A stretch of DNA of 64,000 bases from Neptunomonas japonica JAMM 1380 (GCF_016592555.1 NZ_AP014546.1:2304501-2368500); one strand, 5' to 3'; shown: positions 44,607 to 56,966, numbered from the stretch's first letter. Program-made: numbers and translations. The notes: generated by a model from the sequence alone, not told the origin.

Positions 44607-45170
44607 GTGAGTCAGGAGCGAAGACAGTTTTATAGGGTCGAAAAAAATGTAGCACTAGAAGTGCAACACGTGACCCCCGAAGAAGCAAACCATTCTAATA
44701 AACCGGCTCAATTTGAAGTATCTCCATATTTTGAACTGCTCTCAGATGCTCAAGAAATTGATAAGCAACAAACAGACCTGCTCATTCAATTAAACGAGTC
44801 TCAACCCTTATTAGCTGAGCTCTTCTCACTACAAGCCAAAAAACTTGAATTAATTACTCGCACACTCGCGAACAGCGGCTTAAAAATCGAACGCCTTACT
44901 AAGCAATCCGTAAATTTAAGCGAAGGTGGTATGCAATTTGTCACCACAGACAATATATATCATGTGGGAGACTTCATCGAGATAAAGCTTATTTTCTCGA
45001 ATCCACTATTAGGAGTTTTATTGTACGCAAAGGTTCAACGCGTTATCACAGATGAAGATAACTTCCATATAGCCATCTCCTTTCACCGCACTCCTGAAAA
45101 CTGCCGCATGCTTATCGCTCAACGCGTTATTCAAACTCAAGCACTCCAACTTCCTGAGACCGATCAATAA
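44607..45170 (+). CDS. PilZ-domain protein with long insertion
   Basis: A 187-residue c-di-GMP-binding candidate. The PilZ RxxxR motif (RRQFYR) is at residues 5-10 and the second motif NLSEGG at 103-108, followed by MQFVTTDNIYHVGDFIEIKLIF. Between them lie about 90 residues, mostly helical (LLIQLNESQPLLAELFSLQAKKLEL), where canonical PilZ domains have roughly 20-30. Both binding motifs are kept, so binding is plausible. I use GTG 44607, five bases after AGGAGG; the GTG at 44601 sits on that site. It is followed after five bases by the Tus-like gene. Confidence 0.83.
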   Translation: MSQERRQFYRVEKNVALEVQHVTPEEANHSNKPAQFEVSPYFELLSDAQEIDKQQTDLLIQLNESQPLLAELFSLQAKKLELITRTLANSGLKIERLTKQSVNLSEGGMQFVTTDNIYHVGDFIEIKLIFSNPLLGVLLYAKVQRVITDEDNFHIAISFHRTPENCRMLIAQRVIQTQALQLPETDQ

Positions 45171-45175
45171 TTCAC

Positions 45176-46048
45176 ATGGCAATTACTCCTACGCTCCTCA
45201 CGAATATAATTGATGCATTCGAGCAGCTGATGGAGTCTTTACTTATTTTTGACAAGCAACTCTCAACGTCACATCTACCCATATCACTTCCTTCACAGGA
45301 ACGCGATGTGCTCACACAACAACAAGCATTGGACCAAGTCAGGTATTACTATAGCAACATCTGGCATAGCGATGACACTGACGGGCGCAGAACACAATCT
45401 TGCTACGGCTTAGTCGGTGCAAACACAGAAACTCTTGAATCCGCTGTTAAATTAAATACAGCAAAAGACAAGCTTCGCATATCTGTCGGCTTGCTTCAAA
45501 AATCTGAGCTAAAAACCGCATCAGAACAATTACATCGACGCTCTCAAGCACTAGCATTAGTCCTGAATAATCAAGGATTAGGCCGCATACACTTAAAGCA
45601 ATGCTATCGACATATCCCATTATTAGACTCTACACCTCACAACGTAAGGTTTAGCTGGTACAACAGCGGACGAAGCATAAAAAAGCTCACCGCAGAATGT
45701 GCAATGCAAATGCTATTAAAACTAGACACATCTCAGCCACATATTGTCAGGCAAATAGAAAAGCTATCCCCCTTACACAAAAATATAAAGATGGCTCAGA
45801 TCCAAACTCAAGTACCCGTAATTCGCGCTAACATTGCATGGAAAACAGGTGATAATAACTGGCGACGTCTTGCAAAAAACTGCCCGCTACCTATACTGAT
45901 CCCTCTCTTAGATGAAGCACCGTTACCCGAACATAACGTGTTAACAAGCGTTGCGCCTATACTACGCAGCCGAGCTCAACGCTCAGATAGCCTTATCGAC
46001 CCTGAACCTTTTTTGCCCAGCTTACGCATCCATCTTTACAGGAAATAA
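45176..46048 (+). CDS. Tus-like DNA replication terminus-binding protein
   Basis: This 290-residue basic protein matches E. coli Tus (309), the protein that blocks replication forks at Ter sites. Matching stretches, aligned by eye, include FEQLMESLLIFDKQL near 15-29 with Tus FRQMEQELAIFAAHL; NVRFSWYNSGRSIKKL (156-171) with TLRFGWANKHIIKNL; PVIRANIAWKTGDNNW and CPLPILIPLL with Tus PIARVWYKGDQ and CPTPLIALI; and the end SLRIHLYRK with PRLHLYVAD. A His-Arg pair (LHRR, about 119-122) is near where the fork-locking His144 of Tus would be, but alignment there is uncertain. It is coupled to the PilZ gene by a 5-bp gap and has a weak ribosome site of its own. Confidence 0.78.
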   Translation: MAITPTLLTNIIDAFEQLMESLLIFDKQLSTSHLPISLPSQERDVLTQQQALDQVRYYYSNIWHSDDTDGRRTQSCYGLVGANTETLESAVKLNTAKDKLRISVGLLQKSELKTASEQLHRRSQALALVLNNQGLGRIHLKQCYRHIPLLDSTPHNVRFSWYNSGRSIKKLTAECAMQMLLKLDTSQPHIVRQIEKLSPLHKNIKMAQIQTQVPVIRANIAWKTGDNNWRRLAKNCPLPILIPLLDEAPLPEHNVLTSVAPILRSRAQRSDSLIDPEPFLPSLRIHLYRK

Positions 46049-46054
46049 TCCATT

Positions 46055-46342
46055 ATGAGCAGTAACACGCTCCACCATTTAGCTACCGGCCTAGGGTTTG
46101 CTTTTTTAATAGGCAGCTACTTATTAGGCCGCCACTTAGGATTTATTGACTGGATAACACTGCAGATGCCAAAAGGCTATGAGGGGAGCGGGCTTATGTT
46201 AGCAATCGGCATTATGATGACACCCGCATTCTTTATTTGGAGCCGCTTCAATCGTTTTGTAGAGAAAAAACTAGGTATTAAAGGCAAGTACTACGAAGAC
46301 AGTTACTATAACAACGATGTTCAAAAAAAAGACCGGGACTAG
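46055..46342 (+). CDS. Small membrane protein of unknown function
   Basis: A 95-residue protein with two predicted membrane helices (ATGLGFAFLIGSYLLGRHLGF and SGLMLAIGIMMTPAFFIW) and a charged C-terminal tail (VEKKLGIKGKYYED, then QKKDRD). I do not recognise it. AGGAAA precedes ATG 46055. It is six bases after the Tus-like stop, so it is the third gene of the PilZ-tus unit. Its stop codon lies in the loop of a terminator hairpin. Confidence 0.65.
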   Translation: MSSNTLHHLATGLGFAFLIGSYLLGRHLGFIDWITLQMPKGYEGSGLMLAIGIMMTPAFFIWSRFNRFVEKKLGIKGKYYEDSYYNNDVQKKDRD

Positions 46343-46347
46343 CCCGG
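46333..46347. terminator. Bidirectional terminator between the Tus unit and sthA
   Basis: CCGGG (46333-46337) and CCCGG (46343-46347) form a short GC stem with a 5-base loop. CCTTTT follows on the plus strand and eight Ts on the minus strand, so the sthA side is strong. Confidence 0.8.
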
Positions 46348-46368
46348 CCTTTTCAATTAAGAAGCTTC

Positions 46369-47769
46369 TTACAAATTAGCAATACGATTTAATCCTGCGA
46401 TGGCAGCCACACGGTAAGCTTCAGCCATTGTAGGGTAGTTAAACGTAGTATTAACAAAATACTCAATCGTATTAGCTTCACCTTCTTGACGCATAATAGC
46501 CTGCCCGATATGCACAATCTCAGACGCCTGATCTCCAAAACAATGGATACCAAGAATAGCCAATGTTTCACGGTGAAATAGAATTTTCAGCATGCCAACA
46601 GGCTGGCTAGAAATCTGCGCGCGCGCAGTATCTTTAAAGAAAGCTTGCCCAACCTCATAAGGAACCCGCTCAGCCGTTAGCTCCTCTTCAGTTTTACCTA
46701 AAGAGCTGATCTCAGGAATTGTATAGATCCCTGTCGGCACTTCATCTATGTAACGAAAGCTATCAGCCCCAACCAGATCGGCAGCAGCAGATCGCCCCTG
46801 ATCCAGAGCAGCAGAAGCCAAACTTGGCCACCCTATAACATCACCAACGGCGTATATATTTTCTACGTCAGTTTTATAATGCTGATCTATAGTCAATTGC
46901 CCACGACTATTCGCCTTAAGCCCACTCGCCTCAAGGTTCATATTATCCGTATTTCCTGTTCGGCCATTACACCAAAGGAAAGCATCTGCACGAATACGCT
47001 TGCCTGATTTCAGATTCAGAATAACGCCGTGCTCATCACCTACTACACTCTCATACTCTTCGTTATGACGAATCTTAACGGCAGTATTACGCAGGTGATA
47101 GCTCAGTGCATCAGAGATTTCGCCATCAAGAAATGACAACAGTCGATCCTGAGTATCGATTAGATCAACTTTCACACCGAGACCGCTGAAGATAGAGCAA
47201 TACTCGCTACCGATTACACCAGCGCCATAAATGATCAATGTACGCGGCGTATGACTTAGCTTAAGAATAGTATCTGAGTTATAAATACGTGGGTGTGTAA
47301 AATCAATATCTGGCGGGCAGTACGGACGCGATCCTGAAGCAATAACGACGCTCTTGGTACGCAGCGTCTCATCACCTTTCGCCGTTTCTTTTACTATGAT
47401 GGTGTTGTTGTTCTCAAACTCTGCTCTGCCGAAAAATACATCAACGCGATTACGCGCATAAAAATTGGTACGCAACATAACCTGGTTAGACATTACTTTT
47501 TCAGCACGTTTGAGCACTTTTGAAAAAGAGAACCAGCGCGGCTCCCCAATATCTCTAAACATTGGGTTAGTATTAAATTCAATGATCTGCTTAACCGCGT
47601 GACGTAATGCTTTAGATGGAATAGTCCCTTTATGTGTACAGTTACCACCAACAGAATCTTGCTCTTCAACAATCGCAACACGGCGCCCGTGCTTAGCAGC
47701 ATTCATTGCTGCTCCTTCTCCTGCCGGACCTGAACCAATCACGACAACGTCATAGTCATAAACAGCCAT
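46369..47769 (-). CDS. sthA: Soluble pyridine nucleotide transhydrogenase
   Basis: SthA is a cytosolic flavoprotein that moves hydride from NADPH to NAD+. The 466 residues follow E. coli SthA closely: FAD motif [19 protein letters not shown], the [18 protein letters not shown] segment, ACGSRPY-like [21 protein letters not shown], the NAD motif [15 protein letters not shown] and ending [20 protein letters not shown]. It keeps one Cys where lipoamide dehydrogenases have a disulfide pair. AGGGGA lies before ATG 47769. It is next to nqrM but about 80 bp away. Confidence 0.93.
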   Translation of the reverse strand: MAVYDYDVVVIGSGPAGEGAAMNAAKHGRRVAIVEEQDSVGGNCTHKGTIPSKALRHAVKQIIEFNTNPMFRDIGEPRWFSFSKVLKRAEKVMSNQVMLRTNFYARNRVDVFFGRAEFENNNTIIVKETAKGDETLRTKSVVIASGSRPYCPPDIDFTHPRIYNSDTILKLSHTPRTLIIYGAGVIGSEYCSIFSGLGVKVDLIDTQDRLLSFLDGEISDALSYHLRNTAVKIRHNEEYESVVGDEHGVILNLKSGKRIRADAFLWCNGRTGNTDNMNLEASGLKANSRGQLTIDQHYKTDVENIYAVGDVIGWPSLASAALDQGRSAAADLVGADSFRYIDEVPTGIYTIPEISSLGKTEEELTAERVPYEVGQAFFKDTARAQISSQPVGMLKILFHRETLAILGIHCFGDQASEIVHIGQAIMRQEGEANTIEYFVNTTFNYPTMAEAYRVAAIAGLNRIANL

Positions 47770-47850
47770 CAATATCCCCTTAGTTTATCTTTATTGTCAG
47801 TTACTTAGGACTACATAGTACAGAATAAGCCACAACTAGGCAGACAACAA

Positions 47851-48099
47851 TCAGCTTTTAGACTTAACCTCATAAGCTAGATCTGTTGATTTGGCCAATT
47901 CTGCGATACGGCGATTTTTTTCGTCTTCATCTTCACAAATAGATTTATCACCCGCACAAATATCACACGCAGTATCCATGCCTAGATTTGCCATACCACC
48001 GCATGAACCCGCGATTGGCTTACCTCCCAGAATAACACCTACCGACATCGCCAAAATGATTAACATCAAACCTGCTAAAACAAAGATAAAAATATCCAC
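47851..48099 (-). CDS. nqrM: Na+-NQR maturation protein NqrM
   Basis: NqrM (DUF539) helps assemble the iron centre between NqrD and NqrE. The 82 residues have one N-terminal helix (FIFVLAGLMLIILAMSVGVIL) and the Cys-rich motif IAGSCGGMANLGMDTACDICAGD, with cysteines at about 33, 45 and 48, and a charged tail. The start is GTG 48099, one base after the apbE stop (TGATGTG), so it is cotranslated with apbE as the last gene of the nqr operon. Confidence 0.92.
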   Translation of the reverse strand: MDIFIFVLAGLMLIILAMSVGVILGGKPIAGSCGGMANLGMDTACDICAGDKSICEDEDEKNRRIAELAKSTDLAYEVKSKS

Positions 48100-48100
48100 A

Positions 48101-49144
48101 TCAACCTCTCTTCACCAAGCGCTTATCAAAGCCCGGTGTCATTTTTTCGATAAAATCTTGATTAGATTTTACAATAAAGAAAGCATCTATATTATGCTTA
48201 ACTGCAAATTCATACGCCCGCTCCTCCCCCATCACCATAAACGCCGTTGCCATTGCATCCGCTTCAGCGCAAGTAGGCATCAACACAGTCACCGAAGCCA
48301 ACTTATGTATTATTGGCCGGCCTGTTTTTGGGTTGATCGTATGAGAGTAGCGAACACCCGCTTCTTCAAAGTAATTTCTATAATCACCCGAAGTAGCAAT
48401 TCCTGTATCACTGATACTGAGTATTTTTTGTACTTTTCGTGCACCATTAACAGGACTTTCAATTGCAATTTTCCAGTCCTGATCATTTGGCTTATGACCT
48501 TTAGCCCTTAACTCACCGCCGATCTCAACAAGGTAGTCATGGATATCATGCTTTTCCATAACCCTAGCCAAGACATCAACACCGTAGCCTTTCGCTATCG
48601 CTGAAAGATCTACATATAAAGCAGTTTTCTTAAGCGCTTTTTGAGCATCACTGTTAATTACTAATTTCTCAAAGCCAGTCTGCTGCTGCAAGCGCACAAC
48701 ATCACTATCTGCCGGCGCCTTAATAACACGCCCATCGGGCCCGAAACCCCATAGATTGACGAGAGGCCCTACTGTAACATCAAAAGCACCTGCGGTTTTC
48801 TTACTAATACTTTGCGCTAGACTCAATACAAAAAATAATGCATCACTAAGCTCTACCTCATTCTCAACCGGCAGCTGATTAAGAAGAGATAACTCTGAGT
48901 CTGCTATGTATGTCGACATCGCTTGGTTAACGTCAGCTAACGCGCCTGCCACGTCCTCGTGGATACTCGCCACACGAGCATCGTCATCACCTACCCACTT
49001 TACGGTAAATGTAGTTCCCATCGTCACCCCTGAAAAGGAAACGATCTCTGAATTCTGTTTATTCTCGCTACACCCAACTAAAAACAAAAAGGCCAGCAGC
49101 AATGCTGCCGGCCATTTAGGGGCACGATGTAGTGCATCTATCAA
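48101..49144 (-). CDS. apbE: FAD:protein FMN transferase ApbE
   Basis: ApbE transfers FMN from FAD to threonines of NqrB and NqrC in the periplasm. The 347-residue lipoprotein has a signal ending LVGC, then GTTFTVKWVG, the FDVTVGPLVNLWGFG segment, DLSAIAKGYGVD, and GDYRNYFEEAGVRYSHTINPKTGRP. The only sensible start is TTG 49144, with GGTGG seven bases upstream, just after the nqrF stop; an unusual start. It directly follows nqrF in the operon. Confidence 0.92.
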   Translation of the reverse strand: MIDALHRAPKWPAALLLAFLFLVGCSENKQNSEIVSFSGVTMGTTFTVKWVGDDDARVASIHEDVAGALADVNQAMSTYIADSELSLLNQLPVENEVELSDALFFVLSLAQSISKKTAGAFDVTVGPLVNLWGFGPDGRVIKAPADSDVVRLQQQTGFEKLVINSDAQKALKKTALYVDLSAIAKGYGVDVLARVMEKHDIHDYLVEIGGELRAKGHKPNDQDWKIAIESPVNGARKVQKILSISDTGIATSGDYRNYFEEAGVRYSHTINPKTGRPIIHKLASVTVLMPTCAEADAMATAFMVMGEERAYEFAVKHNIDAFFIVKSNQDFIEKMTPGFDKRLVKRG

Positions 49145-49147
49145 GGC

Positions 49148-50377
49148 CTAACCACCAAAGTCATCAAGCAAGATATTTTCATTCTCTACACCTAAATCCA
49201 ACAGCATTTGAACAACTGCGGCATTCATCATAGGCGGACCACACATGTAGAACTCACAATCTTCAGGCGCTTCATGATCCTTAAGATAGTTTTCATACAA
49301 CACGTTATGGATGAAGCCTGTTAGACCATCCCAGTTATCTTCTTCCTGAGGATCTGACAACGCTAAGTGCCACTCGAAGTTATCGTTATCAGCCTGAAGC
49401 TGATCGTATTCTTCATTATAGAAACACTCACGCAGTGAACGCGCACCGTACCAGAACGACATCTTACGTGTAGACTTCAATCGCTTCAGCTGATCGAAAA
49501 TGTGCGAACGCATCGGCGCCATACCCGCACCACCACCGATGAAGACCATTTCATTGTCAGTATCTTTTGCAAAGAACTCACCAAACGGTCCGTACACAGT
49601 GATTTTATCACCCGGCTTAAGACTGAAAACATAAGAAGACATCAAACCTGGAGGCAGGTCATCTTTACCTGGAGGCGGAGAAGCGATACGAATATTGAAT
49701 TTAACAATACCCACTTCCTCAGGATAGTTTGCCATAGAGTATGCTCGGATAACGGGCTCCGTTACCTTAGATACATACTTCCACTGGTTAAACTTATCCC
49801 AATCACCACGGTACTCTTCTTCAATGTCGAAGTCTTTATAATGAACTTCATGAGCAGGTGCTTCCAACTGCACATAACCACCAGCGCGAAAATCTACATT
49901 TTCACCTTCAGGCAGGCGCAGTGTTAGCTCTTTGATGAAAGTAGCAACGTTCGGGTTTGACTCAACCGTACATTCCCACTTTTTAACACCAAAGATCTCT
50001 TCTTCCAGCTCAATATTCATGTCTTGCTTTACAGCAACTTGACATGACAAGCGCCAGCCGTCTTTTGCTTCACGCATTGTAAAGTGCGACTCTTCAGTTG
50101 GCAGCATAGAACCACCACCATCAAGAACCTGACATTTACACTGCGCACAAGTCCCACCACCACCACAAGCCGATGGCACAAAAATCCCAACGTTTGCAAG
50201 TGTCTGCAAAAGCTTGCCACCCGCAGGCACTGTGATCGCTTTTTCTGGATCATCATTGATGCTAATAGTCACATCACCAGAACTTACCAATTTTGAACGG
50301 GCTGCCAGAATTACCGCTACAAGTGCAAGCACTACAACGGTAAACATGACAACACCGAGAACGATTTCAGCATTCAT
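49148..50377 (-). CDS. nqrF: Na+-NQR subunit F, NADH dehydrogenase component
   Basis: NqrF takes electrons from NADH. The 409 residues contain one N-terminal helix, a [2Fe-2S] ferredoxin domain with Cys71, Cys77, Cys80 and Cys112 ([15 protein letters not shown]), an FAD-binding domain with [11 protein letters not shown], and an NADH domain with [11 protein letters not shown] and the terminal DDFGG. The cysteine positions match Vibrio NqrF within one residue. It is followed by apbE after three bases; the gap to nqrE upstream is about 40 bp. Confidence 0.95.
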   Translation of the reverse strand: MNAEIVLGVVMFTVVVLALVAVILAARSKLVSSGDVTISINDDPEKAITVPAGGKLLQTLANVGIFVPSACGGGGTCAQCKCQVLDGGGSMLPTEESHFTMREAKDGWRLSCQVAVKQDMNIELEEEIFGVKKWECTVESNPNVATFIKELTLRLPEGENVDFRAGGYVQLEAPAHEVHYKDFDIEEEYRGDWDKFNQWKYVSKVTEPVIRAYSMANYPEEVGIVKFNIRIASPPPGKDDLPPGLMSSYVFSLKPGDKITVYGPFGEFFAKDTDNEMVFIGGGAGMAPMRSHIFDQLKRLKSTRKMSFWYGARSLRECFYNEEYDQLQADNDNFEWHLALSDPQEEDNWDGLTGFIHNVLYENYLKDHEAPEDCEFYMCGPPMMNAAVVQMLLDLGVENENILLDDFGG

Positions 50378-50417
50378 AGGCTTAATCCATCCTTCTGTTG
50401 TTCACGTCTGAGCAGAA

Positions 50418-51026
50418 TCACAGCTGCACACCAGAGAAAGACATGAAACCTAGAGACATCAAACCAACAGTAACGAAGGTAATGCCTAGACCACGTAGTC
50501 CCTCTGGAACATCGCTATACTTCAATTTTTCACGAATACCCGCTAACGCTGCAATTGCCAACGCCCAACCAACACCCGCACCAACACCGTAAACAACACT
50601 TTCACCAAAGTTATAGTCACGCTCTACCATGAAGAGAGCAGCACCCATAATGGCACAGTTTACTGTGATCAATGGAAGGAACACTCCTAATGCGTTATAT
50701 AGTACTGGAAAGAACTTATCCAATACCATTTCGAGGATCTGAACGATCGCAGCGATAACGCCAATATAAGAGATGTAACCCAAAAAGCTCAGATCTACTT
50801 CAGGATAACCCGCCCATGACAATGCGCCTTCACGCAGTAAGCCGTTATAAAGCAAGTTATTGATAGGTGTAGTAATTGCAAGCACTACAATTACCGCAAT
50901 ACCTAAACCAATAGCAGTTTGCACTTTCTTTGAAATAGCCAAGAAAGTACACATTCCGAGAAAGAAGGACAGCGCCATGTTCTCAACGAAGATAGCCCGA
51001 ATAGCCAAGCTGATATATTGCTCCAT
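50418..51026 (-). CDS. nqrE: Na+-NQR subunit E
   Basis: NqrE is an integral membrane subunit of 202 residues with about six helices. It shares a metal site with NqrD; the expected cysteines are at Cys26 ([10 protein letters not shown]) and near 120 ([14 protein letters not shown]). Its start overlaps the nqrD stop by one base (TAATG), so the two are translationally coupled. Confidence 0.94.
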   Translation of the reverse strand: MEQYISLAIRAIFVENMALSFFLGMCTFLAISKKVQTAIGLGIAVIVVLAITTPINNLLYNGLLREGALSWAGYPEVDLSFLGYISYIGVIAAIVQILEMVLDKFFPVLYNALGVFLPLITVNCAIMGAALFMVERDYNFGESVVYGVGAGVGWALAIAALAGIREKLKYSDVPEGLRGLGITFVTVGLMSLGFMSFSGVQL

Positions 51027-51685
51027 TATACAGCCCCCTTCTTAGAGTTTGGTGCCATGATGAACTCAGGAGCCTCTACCTGCTTTTTATCATAGGCACG
51101 TATAATCCAAATGAATCCACCGATGATAAAGAAAGCACTTGGCGGCAACAGCATCATACCATTGGCCTGATACCAACCACCGTTAGTGACTAATGGAAGA
51201 ATTTCAATTCCAAACAGGCTGCCTGATCCGAACAATTCACGGAAAAAAGCAACAAACATCAATACAGCACCATAACCTAGTCCGTTACCGATACCGTCCA
51301 TGAAAGAGATCCCAGGAGGATTTTTCATAGCAAAAGCTTCAGCACGACCCATTACGATACAGTTTGTGATAATCAAACCCACGAAAACGGATAACTGTTT
51401 AGAAACATCATAAGCAACGGCTTTCAAAATCTGATCAACAACAATTACCAACGATGCGATAATAACCATCTGACAGATAATACGAATACTGCTGGGCATA
51501 TGATTACGAATCATAGACACAAACATATTTGAAAATGCTGTTACTGAAATTACTGCCAACGTCATTACAAGCGCAGTGTTCATGTTCGTTGTTACCGCCA
51601 GAGCGGAACACACACCAAGAATCTGTAATGCTATTGGGTTATTTTTGACGATAGGGCCCGTCAAAATATCTCTAGTTTCAGACAT
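51026..51685 (-). CDS. nqrD: Na+-NQR subunit D
   Basis: NqrD is an integral membrane subunit of 219 residues, homologous to NqrE in inverted topology. Cys26 (LGVCSALAV) and a second Cys ([14 protein letters not shown], near 109) are the expected ligands for the inter-subunit iron centre. Family segments [14 protein letters not shown] ([24 protein letters not shown]) are present. It starts three bases after the nqrC stop. Confidence 0.94.
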   Translation of the reverse strand: MSETRDILTGPIVKNNPIALQILGVCSALAVTTNMNTALVMTLAVISVTAFSNMFVSMIRNHMPSSIRIICQMVIIASLVIVVDQILKAVAYDVSKQLSVFVGLIITNCIVMGRAEAFAMKNPPGISFMDGIGNGLGYGAVLMFVAFFRELFGSGSLFGIEILPLVTNGGWYQANGMMLLPPSAFFIIGGFIWIIRAYDKKQVEAPEFIMAPNSKKGAV

Positions 51686-51688
51686 GAT

Positions 51689-52468
51689 TTACACCCCCCC
51701 AGCTTTCAGGTTAGTAAGAAACGGCGCATAACCGTTTTCACCCATCCAGAACTTAACCATCTGAGACACACCATTACTAGTCAGTGTCGCACCGGAAAGG
51801 CCATCGATCTGATGAGCAGCATTTGCAGCATCAGGATTCACCTTACCTTTAACCAAGCCTAACAATGGTTCCATAGCGCCATCAGCATAGACTTTCTTAC
51901 CTGGCCACTGCGACTTCCAAAGAGGGTTGTCTACTTCACCACCCAATCCAGGGGTTTCAGCATGAGAGTAAAAACCTAAACCAACGACTGTATTTAAGTC
52001 ACCTTCTAATGCAAGGAACCCATAAAGCGTTGACCAAAGACCGTAGCCATGAACTGGCAAAATGACCTTTTCAAGTTTACCTTCAGCTTCAACTAAGTAT
52101 ACAGTCTGAAATTTCGCCTGGCGCTTGATTGATGCGATATCATCCTTACGATCCAACTTACTTGATAGAGCGGGATCTTTAGAGGCTTTACGCGCATCAA
52201 ATGTTGCAGCGTCAACCGCATCAGTATACTTGCCTGTTTCCAAATCAATGACTTTAGTAGTGATCTGTGAAAACAACTCATCAACAGACTTAGACGAATC
52301 CATTAGACCAGCAGCAGCCAGAATATTGGTTTTTCTGTCGAGTTCTTTGTTAGCAATTTGCTGAGGCTTCAGAAGTACTGCAGCTGCAGATACGATTACT
52401 GAACAAACCACACAAAGTAATACGGTGACGGTAATCGTTTTACTGATAGTATCGTTATTAGCCGACAT
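51689..52468 (-). CDS. nqrC: Na+-NQR subunit C, FMN-binding
   Basis: NqrC carries a covalent FMN on the periplasmic side. The 259 residues have one N-terminal helix and the flavinylation motif SGATLTS, with Thr228 the expected attachment site. I start at ATG 52468, with GGAGG about ten bases upstream; an upstream in-frame start at 52516 adds 16 residues. It overlaps nqrB by 11 bases. Confidence 0.94.
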   Translation of the reverse strand: MSANNDTISKTITVTVLLCVVCSVIVSAAAVLLKPQQIANKELDRKTNILAAAGLMDSSKSVDELFSQITTKVIDLETGKYTDAVDAATFDARKASKDPALSSKLDRKDDIASIKRQAKFQTVYLVEAEGKLEKVILPVHGYGLWSTLYGFLALEGDLNTVVGLGFYSHAETPGLGGEVDNPLWKSQWPGKKVYADGAMEPLLGLVKGKVNPDAANAAHQIDGLSGATLTSNGVSQMVKFWMGENGYAPFLTNLKAGGV

Positions 52469-53666
52469 TGCGTGCCATCCTCCGTTTAATGTTCGCCTGA
52501 ATGACAAAGTTGTCAATCAATGGTGCGAACAAGTTACCGAACAGAATCGCTAGCATCATACCTTCAGGGAATGCGGGGTTAACTACACGAATTAACACCA
52601 CCATGATGCCGATCAGTGCACCGAAGTATAGCTTACCGGTATTCGTCATTGACGCAGAAACCGGATCGGTCGCCATAAAGAACATACCGAATGCGAACCC
52701 ACCTAACACAAAATGCCAGTAGAACGGCAAAGCGAACATCGGGTTAGTATCAGAACCAATAATATTTAGCAGTACCGTCATTCCGACCATACCCGCAAAT
52801 ACACCAGCAACAATACGCCAAGCAGCCACTTTAGCTATCAGCAATACCGCACCACCAATCATAATGGCGATAGTTGATGTTTCACCTACAGAACCTTGAA
52901 TTTGGCCCAAGAAAGCATCCATCCATGTCAGGTTTTGCGCAAGAATGGCATCAACACCACCCGCTGCTGCTAAACCTAGAGGTGTTGCTCCAGAGAAACC
53001 ATCAACAGCAGTCCAGATAGCATCACCAGACATCTGCGCAGGATATGCGAAGAATAGGAATGCACGCCCAGTAAGTGCAGGGTTCAGGAAGTTTTTACCT
53101 GTTCCACCGAACACTTCTTTACCGATAACCACACCAAAGCTGATCCCTAGCGCTACTTGCCACAACGGAACAGTTGGAGGAAGAATCAATGCAAACAAGA
53201 TTGAGGTTACGAAAAAACCTTCGTTAACTTCATGCCCACGCTTCATTGCAAACAAAACTTCCCAGAAGCCGCCTACAAGAAAGACTGTTATATAAATAGG
53301 TAACCAATAAACAGCACCATGGATAATGTTATCCCATATACTGCTTGCATCGAACCCAGTCAAAGCACCAGCAATAGCACCACGCCAGCCTTCAGCTTCA
53401 GTCAGGCCCATGCCCGCCATAGCTGTATTCGCTTGGTATCCAACGTTATACAAACCAGCAAAAATTGCTGGAAAAGTACACATCCAGACCAAAATCATCA
53501 TACGTTTAAGGTCGATACCATCCCGCACATGCGACGCTGTTTTGGTCACAGATGCCGGTGTATAAAAAATGGTATCTGCTGCTTCAAACAACGCATACCA
53601 ATTTTCGTACTTGCCGCCTTTATGGAAATGCGGCTCCATTTTATCAAGTATATTTCTGATACTCAT
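52458..53666 (-). CDS. nqrB: Na+-NQR subunit B, Na+-translocating
   Basis: NqrB is the main Na+-channel subunit and binds riboflavin and a covalent FMN. The 402 residues include about ten membrane helices and the flavinylation motif SGATPLG (Thr228). Further landmarks are [22 protein letters not shown] and the C-terminal [19 protein letters not shown] precedes ATG 53666, 12 bases after the nqrA stop. Confidence 0.95.
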   Translation of the reverse strand: MSIRNILDKMEPHFHKGGKYENWYALFEAADTIFYTPASVTKTASHVRDGIDLKRMMILVWMCTFPAIFAGLYNVGYQANTAMAGMGLTEAEGWRGAIAGALTGFDASSIWDNIIHGAVYWLPIYITVFLVGGFWEVLFAMKRGHEVNEGFFVTSILFALILPPTVPLWQVALGISFGVVIGKEVFGGTGKNFLNPALTGRAFLFFAYPAQMSGDAIWTAVDGFSGATPLGLAAAGGVDAILAQNLTWMDAFLGQIQGSVGETSTIAIMIGGAVLLIAKVAAWRIVAGVFAGMVGMTVLLNIIGSDTNPMFALPFYWHFVLGGFAFGMFFMATDPVSASMTNTGKLYFGALIGIMVVLIRVVNPAFPEGMMLAILFGNLFAPLIDNFVIQANIKRRMARNVG

Positions 53667-53678
53667 ACGCTGCCTCTC

Positions 53679-55302
<1,624 letters not shown>

Positions 55303-55327
55303 AAAAAACCGCACAATGCGGTTTTTT
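55303..55327. terminator. Bidirectional terminator downstream of gap
   Basis: CCGCA (55309-55313) and TGCGG (55317-55321) extend through flanking A and T runs into an 11-bp stem with a 3-base loop. T runs are present on both strands: six on plus, eight on minus. It ends gap transcription before nqrA. Confidence 0.88.
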
Positions 55328-55342
55328 CCTGACAAATATCAA

Positions 55343-56827
55343 CTATTTATTAGCTTTAGGGAAAGCAGGCAAAGTGACATTAGCCATCTTCTGAGCCATA
55401 CGAATCACCTGGCAGCTATAACCAAACTCATTGTCATACCATACATAAAGCACACAACGATTACCTGTTGCGATAGTCGCCAAAGCATCAACAATACCCG
55501 CCGCACGCGATCCAACAAAATCACTTGATACAGCTTCCGGAGAGTTGCTGTAGGCTATTTGTTTCTGCAATGGAGAGTGCAATGACGCTTCACGAAGATA
55601 ATCATTCAAACCTTCGCGATCAACTTCTTTTGACAAGTTCAGATTCAAAATTGCCATTGAAACGTTAGGTGTTGGCACACGAATAGCATTACCCGTTAGC
55701 TTACCTTCCATAACAGGCAAGGCTTTAGAAACTGCTTTAGCCGCCCCCGTTTCTGTAATAACCATATTCAGGCCTGCCGCACGGCCGCGACGATCGCCTT
55801 TATGGTAATTATCAATTAGGTTCTGATCATTTGTGTAAGAATGCACAGTTTCAACATGACCATTCTCAATACCATAAACATCATTCACTGCTTTCAAAAC
55901 AGGCGTAATGGCATTGGTAGTACAAGAAGCGGCAGACAAAACCAAATCTTCATCTTCGATATCATGATGGTTAACACCCATCACAATGTTTTTAACGCCT
56001 TTACCAGGAGCCGTCAGCAATACACGCGCAACACCTTTTGATTTAAGGTGCAAAGAAAGACCTTCTTTGTCACGCCACATACCCGTGTTATCAATAACAA
56101 TAGCATTATTAATACCATACTCTGTGTAATCGATCTGGTCTGGAGCGTTAGCAAAAATAACTTTAATCTCATTACCATTGGCAATCAGTGTGTTATTTTC
56201 ATTATCAATTTGGATGGTTCCTTTAAACGAACCATGCACTGAGTCACGACGTAGCAAACTAGCACGCTTCTCAAGATCATTATCAGCCTTACCTTTACGC
56301 ACAACAATCGCACGCAAACGTAAAGATTGACCACCGCCAGTACGCTCGATTAGCAAACGCGCCAACAAACGACCGATACGACCAAAACCATAAAGTACAA
56401 CATCAGTACCTTGACGATCTTCAACACCAATAACTGAGGACAACTGCTCCTCAAGAAACTCTTTCATGGTGCGGCCATTTCCACTTTCACGGAACTGTGC
56501 TGCCATTTTACCGACATCAACATGAGCACCACTCACATCTAAAGACTCAAGTGCTTCCAGCACAGGGTATGTTTCTAGTACTGTCAGCTCTTGAGCTTCC
56601 ATCTGACGCACGTAACGATGCGCTTTAAGCACATCAATGACAGAACGCTTAACAATCAGACGACCATAAACAGAAGTTTCAATATTACGATCACGGTACA
56701 AACGACCGATCAAAGGAATCATGGCTTCCGCTGTCGCTTCGCGTTCTTTCCATTCAGCGAATACTTGATCTTGGCTCACAGGCTTCTCCAACTTTACATC
56801 AACACACGTTAAAAATTTGCGGAACAT
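55343..56827 (-). CDS. Glyceraldehyde-3-phosphate dehydrogenase, long Pseudomonas type
   Basis: A 494-residue GAPDH. The NAD-binding motif YGFGRIGR is at 146-153 and the catalytic Cys302 in SAASCTTN. The first 135 residues form an extra N-terminal domain (EREATAEAMIPLIGRLYRDRNI, then YGRLIVKRSVIDVLKAHR) shared with the long GAPDH that pseudomonads encode beside mfd. The direction in vivo (glycolytic or gluconeogenic) and coenzyme preference cannot be read from sequence. AGGGG lies just before ATG 56827. It is divergent from mfd with about 140 bp between the starts. Confidence 0.9.
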   Translation of the reverse strand: MFRKFLTCVDVKLEKPVSQDQVFAEWKEREATAEAMIPLIGRLYRDRNIETSVYGRLIVKRSVIDVLKAHRYVRQMEAQELTVLETYPVLEALESLDVSGAHVDVGKMAAQFRESGNGRTMKEFLEEQLSSVIGVEDRQGTDVVLYGFGRIGRLLARLLIERTGGGQSLRLRAIVVRKGKADNDLEKRASLLRRDSVHGSFKGTIQIDNENNTLIANGNEIKVIFANAPDQIDYTEYGINNAIVIDNTGMWRDKEGLSLHLKSKGVARVLLTAPGKGVKNIVMGVNHHDIEDEDLVLSAASCTTNAITPVLKAVNDVYGIENGHVETVHSYTNDQNLIDNYHKGDRRGRAAGLNMVITETGAAKAVSKALPVMEGKLTGNAIRVPTPNVSMAILNLNLSKEVDREGLNDYLREASLHSPLQKQIAYSNSPEAVSSDFVGSRAAGIVDALATIATGNRCVLYVWYDNEFGYSCQVIRMAQKMANVTLPAFPKANK

Positions 56828-56966
56828 TATCCCCTTTTATAGGGCTGCGGGCAAACACTCTCATCCTAGTACTTTAGCCGGATGATTTTTCAAGCACTTA
56901 TATCTCTTCTTTGAGCCAATCTGTAATATAGGGCGCTTCTCAATATTCTGAAACAGGAGAGGTTTC

